Shown: positions 39,801 to 51,913 of the stretch, in pieces
Numbering within the stretch: position 1 is the first letter of the stretch
Layout of the letters: each line of letters opens with the position of its first letter
Assembly (NCBI RefSeq): GCF_030867145.1
Contig: NC_134415.1
Coordinates: 51,722,693 to 51,786,692 of the forward strand
DNA length: 64,000 nt
Reading direction: 5' to 3'
DNA from: Opisthocomus hoazin
Lineage: Eukaryota; Chordata; Aves; Opisthocomiformes; Opisthocomidae
The notes under the pieces: model-generated
What the model saw: only the letters and a program-made list of their open reading frames with translations
What the model was told of the DNA's origin: nothing
The model's database searches: none
Made by a program: the position numbers and the translations under genes

Positions 39801-42682
39801 CAGAGTCTGGGGATGGGTTTGCAATGTCATTTTTTCCTTTATCTTTCCATCTGAAGACTTATAAATAAATTATTTTAAAAATTCACTTCAGCCTAATCAC
39901 AGTAGTGGGGGAAAAAACCCAAAGAAACCTCAAACTTCAGGGCCATGGCCACTGCATCGAAGAGATAATTATAACAAATTTTTATTGAAGTGGAGAGTGA
40001 TTATCATGTTCTAACAAACATATTAAATAATTCATTATTATTATTTTGGCACCACTTTGTGAACCAGGTGTTTAGGAAGCTGTTTCAGATGGAAGCATGT
40101 AATGAAGCCCCTGGGGTCCTTCCCCACTAGCCAGTAGCATGAGAAGAACCACAAATGCTTGGATGTGGCTAGAGCTACCCAGAGCCTGGCTCCAGCATGG
40201 CCAGCAAAGGCCTCATATTAATATCAGAAGATGCTATGGTTTTATTTATTTTTCATCATTCTCCATGAATATTTCTCAGTTTTCTAACTACTCCCATGGA
40301 AGCACTTGAGTTTTTTCAATTAAGAGAGATTCAAGTAAGGTTTCTGTGTCTGTTACATGTTATCTCTTAAGTTTTTAAAACATGATAACAATATTTCTAT
40401 TTATGTAAGACTATTTAAAACTTTATTTTCAGTCAAATTACTATTTTTGGGTTGCCTGACCCCCCCCACCAAAGTCAGCAGGAGTGCCCAGGAGCATCCC
40501 ATGTAGTCTTACTAAGCCTTCACCTCTTCTCTGATCTTTTTGTGAAGTGGCTCCACTAAATGGCTTTCAATAACAACTGAAGTTTCTCTTCCATATACTG
40601 AAAATCTCAGCCACACCATGCTATTTCTGGGATAAAAAAACCTCCACAAAGACTCCGGAGTCACCAAGGAAGAGGGGAGAGAAGGTTTTTTGTTTGTTTG
40701 TTTAAAAAAAAAAAAAAGTGATTACTAGCAAGATTATTTGCTCTTTCCTCCTTCTGCAGTTTCTCCTTCTCCCTTGCTCCTAATACTGCATATATCAGAT
40801 CCAAGTTGCCAGCTCTGGCAAACGCCGTCTCGCGATTCACTCCTGGGCCTGACTGCATATGCTAGAAAGTACCATAACCATGAGGCAAGCCCAGCAAATG
40901 CCTGTTTGCTGGTTGATTAAATAACGCAGAACCTCTATTTATCAAATCCAGGCAGAGCTGCTATTGAGTCAGCTGTTCTTACCTTCCGGTTTTTGGATGA
41001 TTAGAGCTGCAGAGCTAGTTGTTGGCTTGGGGATGTTCATGGCTGGGGTCCCTGTGCACATGGTTCACCTGAGCCTGGAAAACACAGTTGTGGAGATATA
41101 AAGAGGTCTTGACATTATATACACGGCAGCGACATTTGCTAGTCTTTTCTGCAGGAATTAAAGTACAGTCTCCTCAAGTTTTTTTCCCCCCTGAAAGTGG
41201 GGTAAAAAGTAGCTGAGCCACTTTCTTCTGTATCAGACTGGTGAGATCAGCATAAAAAATTCACACCACCCTGGGACATATTTCAAAAACATATAAACAA
41301 TTAAACAAACCAGTGCCCTTGCAAGAGTAGTATTTTTGGGGAGGTACTCGACAGCAACACAGAAAGCCTGTGGGACATTTGGTGTTTAGGAGGTTTGGGC
41401 AGCACGAAGGAGCACGGGGCCGGGTGCCATCCCCATGCCGCAGAGGCTGTTTGGGCTGGCTATACTCAAAACGTTAAAAATGGCACACTGGCTTCATGCT
41501 GTGTTCATAAACATGTCCATCAACTGCAACCTTTGGGGAAGGGGCTCTACTGAAACCATTCACTTGCTGAAAAACAAACTGCCATTCTTTACCTTCTAAC
41601 CCTTCAAAGCAGCTTATCTCCACTGCAGAATGTAAAATCCACTCATTACATTCACTACACAAGTGCTATTTAAAATTCACCTGCATAGTGAATTTTACAG
41701 CTCATTCATGCTCAGCTCAGTAGCTCAGAATGGCCCCGTAACATGTGCAAACTTTTGACTGAAGCAGAATTTTGCTAAAAACAACTGAATGAGGACTCCG
41801 TGAGGCTTGGCGCAATTACATTTTACTGAAAAACATCTAAACATGTGGGCAGAGAGCAAGACAGATGAGATGAAGGTTCAAAACTACTACTGCAATTTTT
41901 ATTCATTAGTGCAGAGACATACCAGTGGGCTACAGAATACCCCAAGAGCACTGACCCTCTTCTCCACACATTGCCCTCTTTCTCCTCTTAGTAAGCTGTA
42001 TTTTTAGGAGCCCCCACAGGATTTATTAGCTTCAAGATATTGATTGTACTAAGTAATTTTTTTCCCCGGAAAATTTAGTGCAAGTTTTCTGTTTACTAGC
42101 ACAAGCAGTAATAGGCAGCCCTTTTGCTGCACTTTCCCTGGCCACACACAGCCCATGGGAGTAAGAAGGAGCCCGGTCCCGGAGCAGAGATGCAGTGGGC
42201 ACAGGAGGCCACCGACACACGGCAGGACACAACCAGCCTCCCCCAGTACCACAAACATGCCTGTGTCTCTTACCTGAGCGAAACGGCTGCGGGGAGCTCC
42301 ATGTCACCCTGCTCTCAACCCAAAACTGCACTGTGCAAGCAGCAGGGAGGAAGGGCCCTGCCTGGGTGCCCTGGGGCAGCCCTTGCAGCACAGCTGGGGA
42401 TTTAACACATTGCACCTAGGGCACACGACTGGTGGCAACCTGGAGCATGGTGCCTCACTGTCTGTATGTAAACACATACAGTAGCTACCTCAGCATAAAA
42501 GATAGAAGCAAATCCACATATCTGGGATTTTTTGAGAGACCTGGAAAGAAAGTGAACAAAAATCCACAATGTGCAGCTAATTTCTCAACCAAGCAGGAAC
42601 CGTTTCAAACTGCTCCTTCAAAGCGAACCGCTTGCGAGCCCAAGCACATTGGCAGCTTCAGTCATTAAAAGGAGAGCAAACA
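36886..42682. other. intergenic, downstream of CCDC85A
   Basis: Sequence between the CR1 at 36620 and the inferred end of the CCDC85A transcript. It contains the TTTG/A14 tract at 40686. Open frames reach 127 codons (42032-42415, minus) but carry no family signature. I see no convergent gene. Confidence 0.6.
40686..40717 (+). repeat. (TTTG)n plus A14 simple sequence
   Basis: T-rich sequence with three TTTG units runs directly into 14 A. Other homopolymers of this kind are T12 at 8678-8689, T16 at 9271-9286, T15 at 20444-20458 and A14 at 33490-33503. No retroposed gene body is attached to any of them. Confidence 0.85.
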
Positions 42683-44618
42683 ATGGTGAGATTCTGTAAT
42701 TTATTACTGTCGCTAAGATGAACACAGATACTTGATACCCAATCGTATGCAGAACTGTAAAAAAATAGTTTTAATACAGTATCAAAATTTACACAAGTGT
42801 AGTGTCAAAAGACCAGTGTCCCTCAAATTAGCCCCTGCACATACGTACTGCAGGCACAACTACATGTTTTACATTTTTTCATACATATATATAGATATAT
42901 AGGAATACAACAATTGAAGTTTAACTATGCAAACAATATATATGGGAGAAAACAACATGTAGAGATAACAGACAACTGTTTGGGCTGAGTTATATATAAG
43001 AAATTATGTAGGAGTGCAATGTTTCAAAATGGAAGGCTGGATTCTGCATTTCCAACTCAAGGAGACAGAGTGAACAGGAGTTTTGCCCAAGAAAGCAACG
43101 CTGGATCAGAGGCCTTACATTGAATGATACCAAGTAAAAACAACAACGGAAACCAGTGTAATTACTGCTGCAAATTAACACACTTTTTCTGAAGACAGTT
43201 AGCAGATTTACATCATAGTCCTATATAACAAAAGATTGTACAGTAACCGAGCTACATCCCACTGCAAATAGCCCACGAATACAGCACGTTGCAAGCTCAG
43301 AGAAAACAGAGGTTCTGACTTTGGCTCAAATCTTAGTAACCAAGAACAAACCAGAAACCCAGGAATTGTTGCATTCCTATTTTTTTGGTTTTTTTTAAAC
43401 TTCTACTAGTCTTTTTGATGCTCAGCTATTGTAAAAAGTTAAGCAACAGCACTCAGTCACAAGCCTGTTGCACATTCATACATGAAACTATCATTGCTTT
43501 TAGATATACACAAAATACGTATCATTGCAATTCAATACACACAACTAGTATCATACACATAGAGAAAAATAAACTAAGCACATCTAGGGTGCTGTCTGGT
43601 CAAGTCTCAGGCAATCTGAACAAGAGCTTTCTGCCTTATAATAATGAAAGACATGCTCCGAGTATAATGAAACCTTTTTCCTTGAAAGAACACTACAGTA
43701 GCAAGAAAAGCTTTTTTATAATGCAGTGCAATCTTTTAGATCCTTATAGACTCTTGCTAAATAAACCAGCATGCCTCTAAATTAAACAGTAGAAATTAGC
43801 ATCCTGACAACTGGAAAATACTTTCCAAAAAAACCTGATGGAAATTCTGATTTGAGACCTGTAATAGTGATACCTAAGTATATTCATTAAAGGGCTGTGA
43901 ATATCATACACGTCTTCAGAAGATGTGCATCAAAGTGAATGGAAAAGAGAGCTACCATTACTTTCATTTAGAAAGAAATTGTGTTTCACTACAAGTACTG
44001 TAGTTATGCTACACTACTGGCTGGTTAGGAGACTTTATGGTCTTTTAGCACCTCCAAAGGCAGGTATTCTACCAAAGCAAAAAAATCATCTGGAAATTGC
44101 CTAAGCACCATTAACCAGTATTTTACAGACCGTAGTGTGAGTTACCAAGAAGTGACTTTCTCAAACCTGCGGAGACCAAAGGCACAGTTCATCAACGTCT
44201 GTCCAGTCTGGTGAAAAACCCCTGTTAAATCCAGTGGAAAATTAGTTCAAACCTACTAGAGACTCACCATGACTAACCAAAATAAAACTTATTTCATGTA
44301 ACTCCTGCAGAATCCCAATTATATTTTAGTTAGGATGGAAATACCTCAGTGCTTCTAAGTGTCGTGTGTTGAAGTGACGATGCGGCAGCAGCGTCTCACT
44401 AGCCAGTACGCCGAAACAGCAGTTTTTGGGGGACACTGACAACACAGTTCCTCTGAAAGACCTCTGTGCAGTCTCCACTAGTTTCCAACGAAGTCTCATG
44501 TAGTGCATACAGACACCCCGTCGTCAGCTGGGCAGTCGCTGTGGACACAGTCAGTTCTTTCTCTCTCATCGGCAGTTTAAACTCTTTCTCCTCAGAGAGA
44601 GAACTTGCTCAGGGCCTT
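42683..44618 (-). other. CCDC85A: CCDC85A 3' untranslated region (probable extent)
   Basis: This AT-rich sequence runs from the CCDC85A stop codon to the first good AATAAA on the minus strand, about 1.9 kb, a usual length for a 3' UTR. It contains no recognisable transposon, unlike the flanks. It includes a short AT/ATAG simple repeat near 42881-42902 and a weaker ATTAAA at 42770-42775. The extent is inferred; cleavage was not observed. Open frames inside it in both directions are short and match nothing I know. Confidence 0.6.
42700..42705 (-). terminator. CCDC85A: AATAAA polyadenylation signal for CCDC85A
   Basis: The minus strand reads AATAAATTACAG, then CTCACCA about 16 bases after the hexamer, and then a T/G-rich stretch TTGTTTGCTC. 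That is the expected order of hexamer, CA cleavage site and GU-rich downstream element. An ATTAAA variant lies about 70 bases upstream in the transcript, at 42770-42775. The functional choice between them cannot be read from sequence alone. Confidence 0.5.
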
Positions 44619-44708
44619 TTACATAGGTCCTTTATATTGATTTCCTGACAAATGTTGTCTAATTCCAGGGCACGACCCTGCAGCATCTCCAAGTTTCCTC
44701 CACACAAC
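44619..44708 (-). CDS. CCDC85A: CCDC85A terminal coding exon with stop
   Basis: After a pyrimidine-rich acceptor (ccgtccctccctttag) the minus strand reads 29 codons and TAA. They begin VVWRKLGDAAGSCPG and continue IRQHLSGNQYKGPM. This is the conserved C-terminal signature shared by CCDC85A, B and C; from memory the final Met is the A-type ending and Leu the C-type. The exon starts in phase 0, so it joins directly to AAG at 51794 or to AGT at 48659. Human has Cys where this bird has Ser in GSCPG. The stop codon is at 44619-44621, and no further coding sequence follows in frame. Confidence 0.95.
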   Translation of the reverse strand, partial: VVWRKLGDAAGSCPGIRQHLSGNQYKGPM

Positions 44709-47700
44709 CTAAAGGGAGGGACGGAAAGAGATCTCATTATCACCAGTTAAGATGTACTGGCATTCATATAGACATGCATCTGGAAACACCACACGTTCAT
44801 TACACAGACCATGCAGCACAGGTAAGGACAGAGGGGAGGGACACACAACAGGAGAAGAGAATATTTCTCAAGGGATACAACATTCCTTTTGAACACAAAA
44901 AGCACATGCTTCTAGGTAAAAATGATTGAAAACAGAGACAAATGAACTAGCACGTGCATTACCAGGATATTTTGTGCTTCAGATACAAGACTGAGGACTT
45001 TTACAGGCCTCAACCGAAACTTTATTCAACTACTTCCCAAACCATATCTCTTGCAGAATGCAATTTAGAAGCATGAAGCTCAGTCCAGAGGAGTCTAAAG
45101 ATTTCAAGTTAAAAAGCACAGAGCAGTTCTCCCCTTTTTCAAAGCATTTACTTGTTTAAAAATAAGCAAGGCATTGAAAGTGTTTATTTCATTTGTTCTT
45201 CCTTGAGATCAGAGGAATTGTGCACAGTCACTGTTCAATACATGCTTGCACGGTTTGTTGAACCAGAGTGAAATCTAAAATTTAGTAGAAGTTTGCAATT
45301 TTTTTCTTAGTGTGGACTACACATTATAAAGGTTTCCTTCCTCATACTCACATCTACTCCCATTCATGACTGCATAACATCCATGTTACAATTATGGAAT
45401 TAAAAATGTAGAGAAGTTACACCCCCCAAAAAATAAGCAAGTATTCTATAGTGATTTATAATACGATTGACCAATTATAAGCACGAGAATCAGTAGTTTG
45501 TGTGGTATCACCAGGCATCTCTCCCAGGAGCCACTAGAAACCAGAGTGGTTTTTACCCCCATACTGTGTATTGCAATTTAAGATTATTTTTGTTTAATAA
45601 TAATCAACTAGAACCAGCTAAACTATAATTGCTACTAAACCACTCATTAATTTCCGGAGCAATAGCAATATAACTGTCAAGAAAGGCAAAAACTGTTTTC
45701 CATTGTCATTATTATTATTTGTATTTTAACAGTGCCTAAAGTCCAGGAGCGAACAGAGACTGCATAAGCTGGAACTGAATAAATACAAAGCAGCTGGATC
45801 CTGGGAAGCTAACACCCTGAATAGACAACACAAGCTCCAGTTCCTACAGCTATTCCCAGGTCCTACTGTTATTCTGTGGAAGTGATGGGAAAATAACCCA
45901 GTTCCTCTGAGCCTTTGCTGAAGAAAACCAGAGTATAAGCATGAAAAACAGAAATACTCCAAAACTGGAAGCAATAAGACTACAGTCTTACTACACAGGG
46001 CCAAACAAATTAAAGTCCTTTAAAGGGAACTGTCTTTATTACTAATGGGTGGGCATAACCCAAACCCTACAAACTTTACATATGATCAGAGTCTTGCAGC
46101 CTGAAATCAGAAGTTACCACCATAAAAATATGTGTGTTCTAGCTATGTTTGCTGTATTGTGAAACACTGTGCCATGGCAAAAGCATGAAAATGGGTTTTC
46201 CATGAAACCTCCCAAATCGTCCATTTATGTCTGAGCCACTGGAAATGTCAGAGCGCTGGTATGATGAGATGGGCATTTCTTTCCAAGGTATGGTTGCTGA
46301 TTTTCCTAACTGAATATTGTCAAAAAGAAAGGTCTCTCAGATGGCTTTTGTGAGAAGGCACATTGTACCTACACATTCCTTTCAACAAATTTTCTGGTCA
46401 GCAAACATTAGACAATATTTATCAAGCAGCTGATGCAGACACAATAATAAACTAAAAGGTGACACTTCCCAAAGTCCTTTATTTCCAGCTGAACAAATGA
46501 CCCCTGATTGCTAGGAAGGGACAAACGAATACAAGACAGCCCTGCAAAGCCAACATCCTAAGCAGAACTGACAAGGTGGGGTCAAAAAGGAATATTCATG
46601 CCATTTTTATGTGTGGGAAATCGAGAAATCTTTATCAGCAACCACTTTTGCTTGTGCATACAGTGCAACAGATCTCTGGGTCTCAAAGGCATCACAGTAA
46701 TTTTATTTGTGTCCTTTTCAGAAACATGGGATGATATAGGCTAAACTTCTGCAGATTTATCACCAAACTCACCTTTTGTGCTGGCATATGTACAGTTGTT
46801 TGCACAATCATGATAGCTATACACATTGCTGCCCTCTGTGCATGTATTTATTTGGCTCCCTGCATTGTATATGCATTTTGGATTTGCACATAGGGTTGTT
46901 TTCTTCTCAGTTCACTAGTTCAACAATGACTTGTCACAAGCACCACTAATGCATTTACAAGCACTCAAAAGAAAATGGAATACTTCAGCACTTCTGAATG
47001 CATTTTAAATAGTTACAGCAGAGTAAAAAGCCCAGAACCAAAAACTTCACTCAAAACTTCAGCAGAAACCAGATTGAATAAAGGACAGCCATAAGGTTCA
47101 TGATACAGTCGTGGAAATTAATTTCAAGCTTACTTCCAACACACAGGAGCAAAAGGACGGAGACATCTTCTCCCTGGAAGCCAGTCAGAAACCTGCACCC
47201 TAACTGCAGATGAGAGCAGCTACGTCACCTGCCAGCTGTGGTAGCATTTGAGGCCCGTGGTACTTCACATGTACAGCATGAAATACTCGTGGAGATCTCT
47301 GGGCTCCCTTGCCCCTCTTGCCCAGCCACCCCACCAACCCCACACAGTATAGGCCACCTTCCCTTTGACTCCCAGCCCAAGTGAGCGTGCTGCAGCCCTG
47401 TGAACAAAACTTACCGGTAGAAAAATCATGAAGAACACTCCTCCAGACTTAATCCAGACATTCCTGTGCTTTGAAATTACCTCCATGCTCACTAATACGT
47501 GATAAACTACCTCTAAACTCACTGCTACGCATTGCTACATTCTCCTAAAACAAAGCAGGTAAATAAACAGAACGCAAAACCATTCCCAAATACGTTGTTG
47601 ATGAAGTGGTACCAATATCATATGCACATCCTGAGGAGAGAATTTGCACATCTGTTGTCCTGATAAAATATCAACCTGATCATACAACACCATAAAGTTC

Positions 47701-48658
47701 ATACAGCATGAGCTATACATCCAAATTGCATTTCAGTAGCAATTAAGATTATGCACCAAAATTACAGAGCCCAAAATGAAACTTGTCATCACTCGACTGT
47801 TTTCAAAGGCAAAATGGTGCCATGGAAGTGTTTCAAGTAGAACACCCGCAGCGCATTAGGCTGGAGAAAAACAGTGAGCTATAAACTGGAAGAAACTGCA
47901 ATGAGAATGCAAAAGAAAAGAAACACAATTAGTTCATAACACATCCACTGTACTTCTAAGATGGACTAGATGAATAGCAGAAAAAGTAAAACAAGAAAGG
48001 AAATAACCATCTATTTTAGAAGTATAATAATATATCAATAGTCAAATCAGACATAGATCACAAAAGTCAGAAGCAAAGGTAGCATTTCAATGCCAGCGGT
48101 GGACCTTTGAATGGCTGGGGAACAAAGAGACAAGGCAGAACACAAGTATATATTTGGGACTTGCAAAAATGAATTGATAATGTCAAATTTAGGACATTAG
48201 CATTTTAGAAGTGGCATTACTTACATCACGAGAACTTTTATGGATTACTATTAGATATGTAGTCAGAAACTGCTTTTTTATCCATCAACTGCAAAGGAAT
48301 AGCGTAGGCAAGAAAATACATAGATGCCATCGTACAGATGGGGAAACTGAGGCTGTCAGATTTCATCATACTTGCCAGACTTTATTCTTATGAAGGATAA
48401 ATTCAGGTCAGCTGAGTCATACAGTACTTTATCCCAGATACATTGTCACACATATATTTTTCTGATCAATACTAACCAACACGTTAAAATTATAGTGTTC
48501 CTACTAAAACAGTAATTGCATTACAGAAAAAGTAATTTACTTAATTTCCATACAGAATCTTCAAGGGCATGCTGTCTGCATTTAAACAAAAAATACTTTG
48601 CCTCTTCAGGTGTTCCCAGGCTCAACATGGAACATAACATTAAACACCTTAAACTTAC
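44709..48658 (-). other. CCDC85A: CCDC85A intron before the last exon
   Basis: Intron between the candidate exon at 48659-48742 and the terminal exon. It contains the MIR-like fragment at 48331. No further exon was found. If the candidate exon is skipped, the intron is one piece from 44709 to 51793. Confidence 0.6.
48331..48380 (+). repeat. possible MIR-like ancient SINE core
   Basis: CGTACAGATGGGGAAACTGAGGC, followed after a gap by CTTGCCAGAC, resembles the conserved core of MIR/CORE-SINE elements (ACAGATGAGGAAACTGAGGC... ACTTGCCCAAG). Only about 50 bp are recognisable. It is intronic in CCDC85A. Confidence 0.5.
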
Positions 48659-48742
48659 ACTGCACATTTCTCCAGCCACAGCTGTTTCTATCTCACTAAG
48701 GTAGTGGTAACAGTCTTCAACAGCCTGCTGATTTGTATTTCC
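48659..48742 (-). CDS. CCDC85A: candidate alternative CCDC85A exon (84 nt, 28 codons)
   Basis: The minus strand reads ttttcttttttaaac, then a short tract ending ctcag, then 84 nt in frame (GNTNQQAVEDC... AVAGEMCS), then a perfect donor gtaagt. It is phase 0 at both ends, so it would insert cleanly between VVNALK and VVWRKL. With the five codons just upstream (VLEAQ) it aligns without gaps over 33 residues to the CCDC85B/C segment VLEVHENLDRQLQDSC... EKAIVREMCN. By my count 14 of 33 residues are identical, including VLE, N, Q, C, LSE, E, A and EMC. The ancestral acceptor should lie directly before the GTC codon for Val, but the two bases there are TT, so only the shorter form has an AG. A competing AG five bases upstream would shift the frame. 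This may be an alternative exon, or a decaying one that is always skipped. Confidence 0.5.
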
Positions 48743-51700
48743 CTGAGCTTCCAAGACAAGGGTATGTTTAAAAAAGAAAAAGGGAAATTTCATTTTATAA
48801 TTTTGCTTTGCAGCCACAAATAAGAGCAGTAGTATATTTAAGCTTTCATGGGTCCTTCCTGAGTATGGGCACACATATATAACTGACCAATTGCATTTAA
48901 AGGTAATTAGACTGATTACAGTGCTCTGGATTTCAGGGCAGGAGGGATCACTAAACCTTCTTGTCTGACCTCCTGGGTACCACAGAACACTTACTTTTCT
49001 GCAGCAACTCCTATACTTAGCCTCAGGCCTTGTCTTCAATTAAAACACACCTCAATTTAGTTTGTAAATGTCATAGCAGAGTTTCCAGTAGGTGACAGTG
49101 AACTCAGAACAGGAAAACCCAATGCAAGTTTCACAGGTAAGCCTGTGCCCTTGGTTATCCAGCCAGTCAGACTAGATAATGATCATCCTTCCACAAACAT
49201 AAAACCTGGTCTGCAAAGCAAACCTGTGTGGAATATGCATACCTCCATGCACAGGCATGCAGTTTGGGCATATACAACTTGCAAAAAGCCCCAAACACAT
49301 CCTGCCATACGAGAGAACTACTTATATATCCCTAGTGATACCACTTGCACATAGTGAATAATCCCATAACCACTGGCAGGGTGGGGAAGATCACCAAGTC
49401 CCAGGCATGGGGGACACACACACGGCAGTTTCTTCTTTCAACCGCCCTGCATGATGGATCAGGCCATGGAACAGCCTTTACCAGACCAGCTGCGCGGCAA
49501 AGCTCTTCTCTCACTTTCACCACTGCCTCCACCAGTGGGAGATTCACAGGCAATTTTTTTTTAAAGTCTCCTTATTACTCAGGAAAAAAACAGCACTATG
49601 TTTAGCAATGAGCCTCCTCTGTTTTCTTATGGATCTGTCCCTTTAAAATGCATTCCTGCTCTTTAGATTTCTTGCTCTGCAGAAGGGGATTGCACTAACA
49701 CTGAGGTTTTGTAACAAAGACAATTTCTTTTTTGCAGGAATTCCAAATTGCCAAATTTGTAAAGAAAAGCAGGCTCCTGATGTTGGCTTGTTCTTCCCCC
49801 TGCATACGATTCTGCTCAGTGATGCAAGTGGGAGCTCTGCATTCCCCAGAAAGGCAGGATCAAACCCATATGCTTCGCTGTGGGAAACAGCAGGGTCTCC
49901 TCCTGGCTGGGGATGAGGAAGGTTGGGCAGTCTGTTCAGCTGACAGTTCACTTTCCATTTCAAATATAACAGTATCATTTATATCTATTTCTGCCTGCTG
50001 CAATACCTCCTAGCAAACTAAAAGCTGAGCTTTCACATCATGTTGAACTAAATCCTGTGTATTTCTTATCAATCCATTTCAGCAACAAAGGAATCAGCCA
50101 CTGTTCAAATATTTCACTTACAACAACCAGCTATTACAGGTTGTCAAAAGCAGGTTGTTAAATGTTCCATTCAGGGAAGTGTCTTTGCCAATGAGTATTT
50201 CAGGAGAACTACAAATGGCTTTTTTTCAATAATTATGCATGATCTCTTGACAATATTACTTGGCATAGCTTAATTTTCTAGGCAGCAGCAGGTGAAATAT
50301 ATGGAAGATGTACATAGGACCTTAAGCACTGCTGAACCAGGCGCTCCTCAGCAGCCAGGAATGGTGGCTCATCATACCTCTCCTGTATGAGGGCAAGACC
50401 AGCGGACTCATGGGCAGAGTGCTGCCGATGGGAACATGGTCAGGGTGGCCATTAGAGATGAGACCTGCAATTGTGTGCACGTAGAGAGAGGCTCAAGCAC
50501 TCTGCTGCTACTTCCCCCGTTTGAAAGCCAGAAAAACAGGCGAGTTGGCTGCGATGAAGCCCTGCACCCACGTTTTATGCTACAGGAAGGGATGTGATTG
50601 CTGTAATTTGCGCACAGTTCACTTGCATAAACCTATTTCCTCAGGCTTCACAGAGGAGAAGTCAATGTCACCTAGCCATGTGGAAGATAATCACCCTGGA
50701 CATAAACTCAAGATGTCCAGGCAAGTCAATAGCACTACTGTTCAGCTCCTGCTGTGCACTGTGCACCTCCACGAAGCTAAAACACAGAGCAAATTGTCTA
50801 CAAAACTCTCTTCCAGTTGTCCTCTGAAGGAGTGCAAACCTCCACCCTCCAAGTAACCAGTATGTCCCTGCAACATCTGTATAGGTGGGGAATAACACCC
50901 ACTTAATCAAATGAATATTAAAGCAGTTTAGCTAACAAGTGAAATACAGGAGAGAAGATGTGCACAAAGCTCCAGAAAACAATCACATCAGAGCCAGCAT
51001 TAGCAGACAGGAACACAGAACCCCTGTTCTCTGCTCAGCTCACCATCAGTTTTAAATCCTCTCCAGAGGAGCATGGACACAGCTGACACCCATGCTGCAG
51101 TAAGACTGTGAACTCAGCCACTGCCTGATTCAGATCACCTGATAATCCATTGCATCTTCTAAGAGCTTGCTAAGTTTCATTAATTGCAACAGTATCACTG
51201 TTGACATAGGTAAACACTTGCAAGTTTGCCCCTCTGATTGCTTGTGTCAATTGCTGTTTATCAATGCAATGCAGGTCTTTGCATTCCAGCCCTGACTTCA
51301 GAGTAAATCACATCTGCTCTCACAGAAGTTTCAGCACTGACCTTGGGATCATGGTGCATGGTCTTCAGCCTAAAGTTCTGCTATTTTTCTTATGAACACA
51401 CCATATGCATTGGCTTTATCTTTGCATTAAAGTATTTCCCTCTGCATGGGTTACAAGAATCCATTATATTCCACTGGAGAACAAATATGCATCCTAGATG
51501 AAGTAGAAAGACTTCCTTATTCAGACAAACACCACTTTCAGCTTCACAGAAAAACTGTACAAGCGTAAGTAATTTGGTGAGCAGCTACAGCTGGCATCAC
51601 CCCCATTGTGAGGGCCAGATCCCTGGCCTGAGAAACACACAGTCCACAGACGCAATGAGTGACAAACAGAACAACAATCCTGCTCATGACAGTAACATCC

Positions 51701-51793
51701 CAGTGGTGTCCACAGGAATGTTGCCAGGACATTACAACACATGTTGAGTAACAGACACGACATTTTGCATGGACTGTACCGGAGGAGCATTAC
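48743..51793 (-). other. CCDC85A: CCDC85A intron
   Basis: Sequence between the 120-nt exon and the candidate alternative exon. It contains a possible CR1/L3 remnant near 48910 and otherwise nothing recognisable. Open frames around 50521-50856 match no family. Confidence 0.6.
48910..49010 (-). repeat. possible ancient CR1/L3-type remnant
   Basis: GGGCAGGAGGGATCACTAAACC and TCTGACCTCCTGGGTACCACAG resemble old CR1/L3-type 3' ends found across reptiles (GATCATCTAGTCTGACCTCCTG). It is short and diverged, so this is a tentative call. Confidence 0.35.
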
Positions 51794-51913
51794 CTTCAGA
51801 GCATTTACCACTGAGTCAGACTGCTGAGAGGCTGAGCCATGTCCAGTGATGCTAGCTGGCTCGTTTGCAGAGCAGTAACTCCCCTCCGCCCCTCCTGGCA
51901 TCCTAATGGGGTC
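51794..51913 (-). CDS. CCDC85A: CCDC85A Ser/Gly-rich linker exon (120 nt)
   Basis: On the minus strand a T-rich tract ending gcgaag precedes 40 in-frame codons that start Asp-Pro-Ile-Arg and end VVNALK. They are followed at once by the donor gtaatg after AAG. The exon is phase 0 at both ends. The region GHGSASQQSDSVVNALK aligns with the mammalian CCDC85A stretch GHATPSQQ..PVVHSLK, and IRMPGGAEGS aligns with FRLSSGADGS. The segment is a low-complexity, probably disordered linker between the coiled-coil segment and the conserved C-terminus, and it is less conserved than either. The acceptor has A rather than C at -3, so the 5' boundary is a little less certain than the 3' one. A methionine inside the exon (fifth codon) is not a translation start. 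Confidence 0.88.

Noticed and set aside
48521..49039. 172-codon minus-strand open frame as a separate gene
   Set aside because: Only the 33-codon part around 48659-48757 shows homology and it is bounded by splice signals. The rest runs through intronic sequence and a possible CR1/L3 remnant.
51521..51901. 126-codon minus-strand open frame starting at an internal Met
   Set aside because: Its first 36 codons are the CCDC85A 120-nt exon; after the gtaatg donor it reads through intron.
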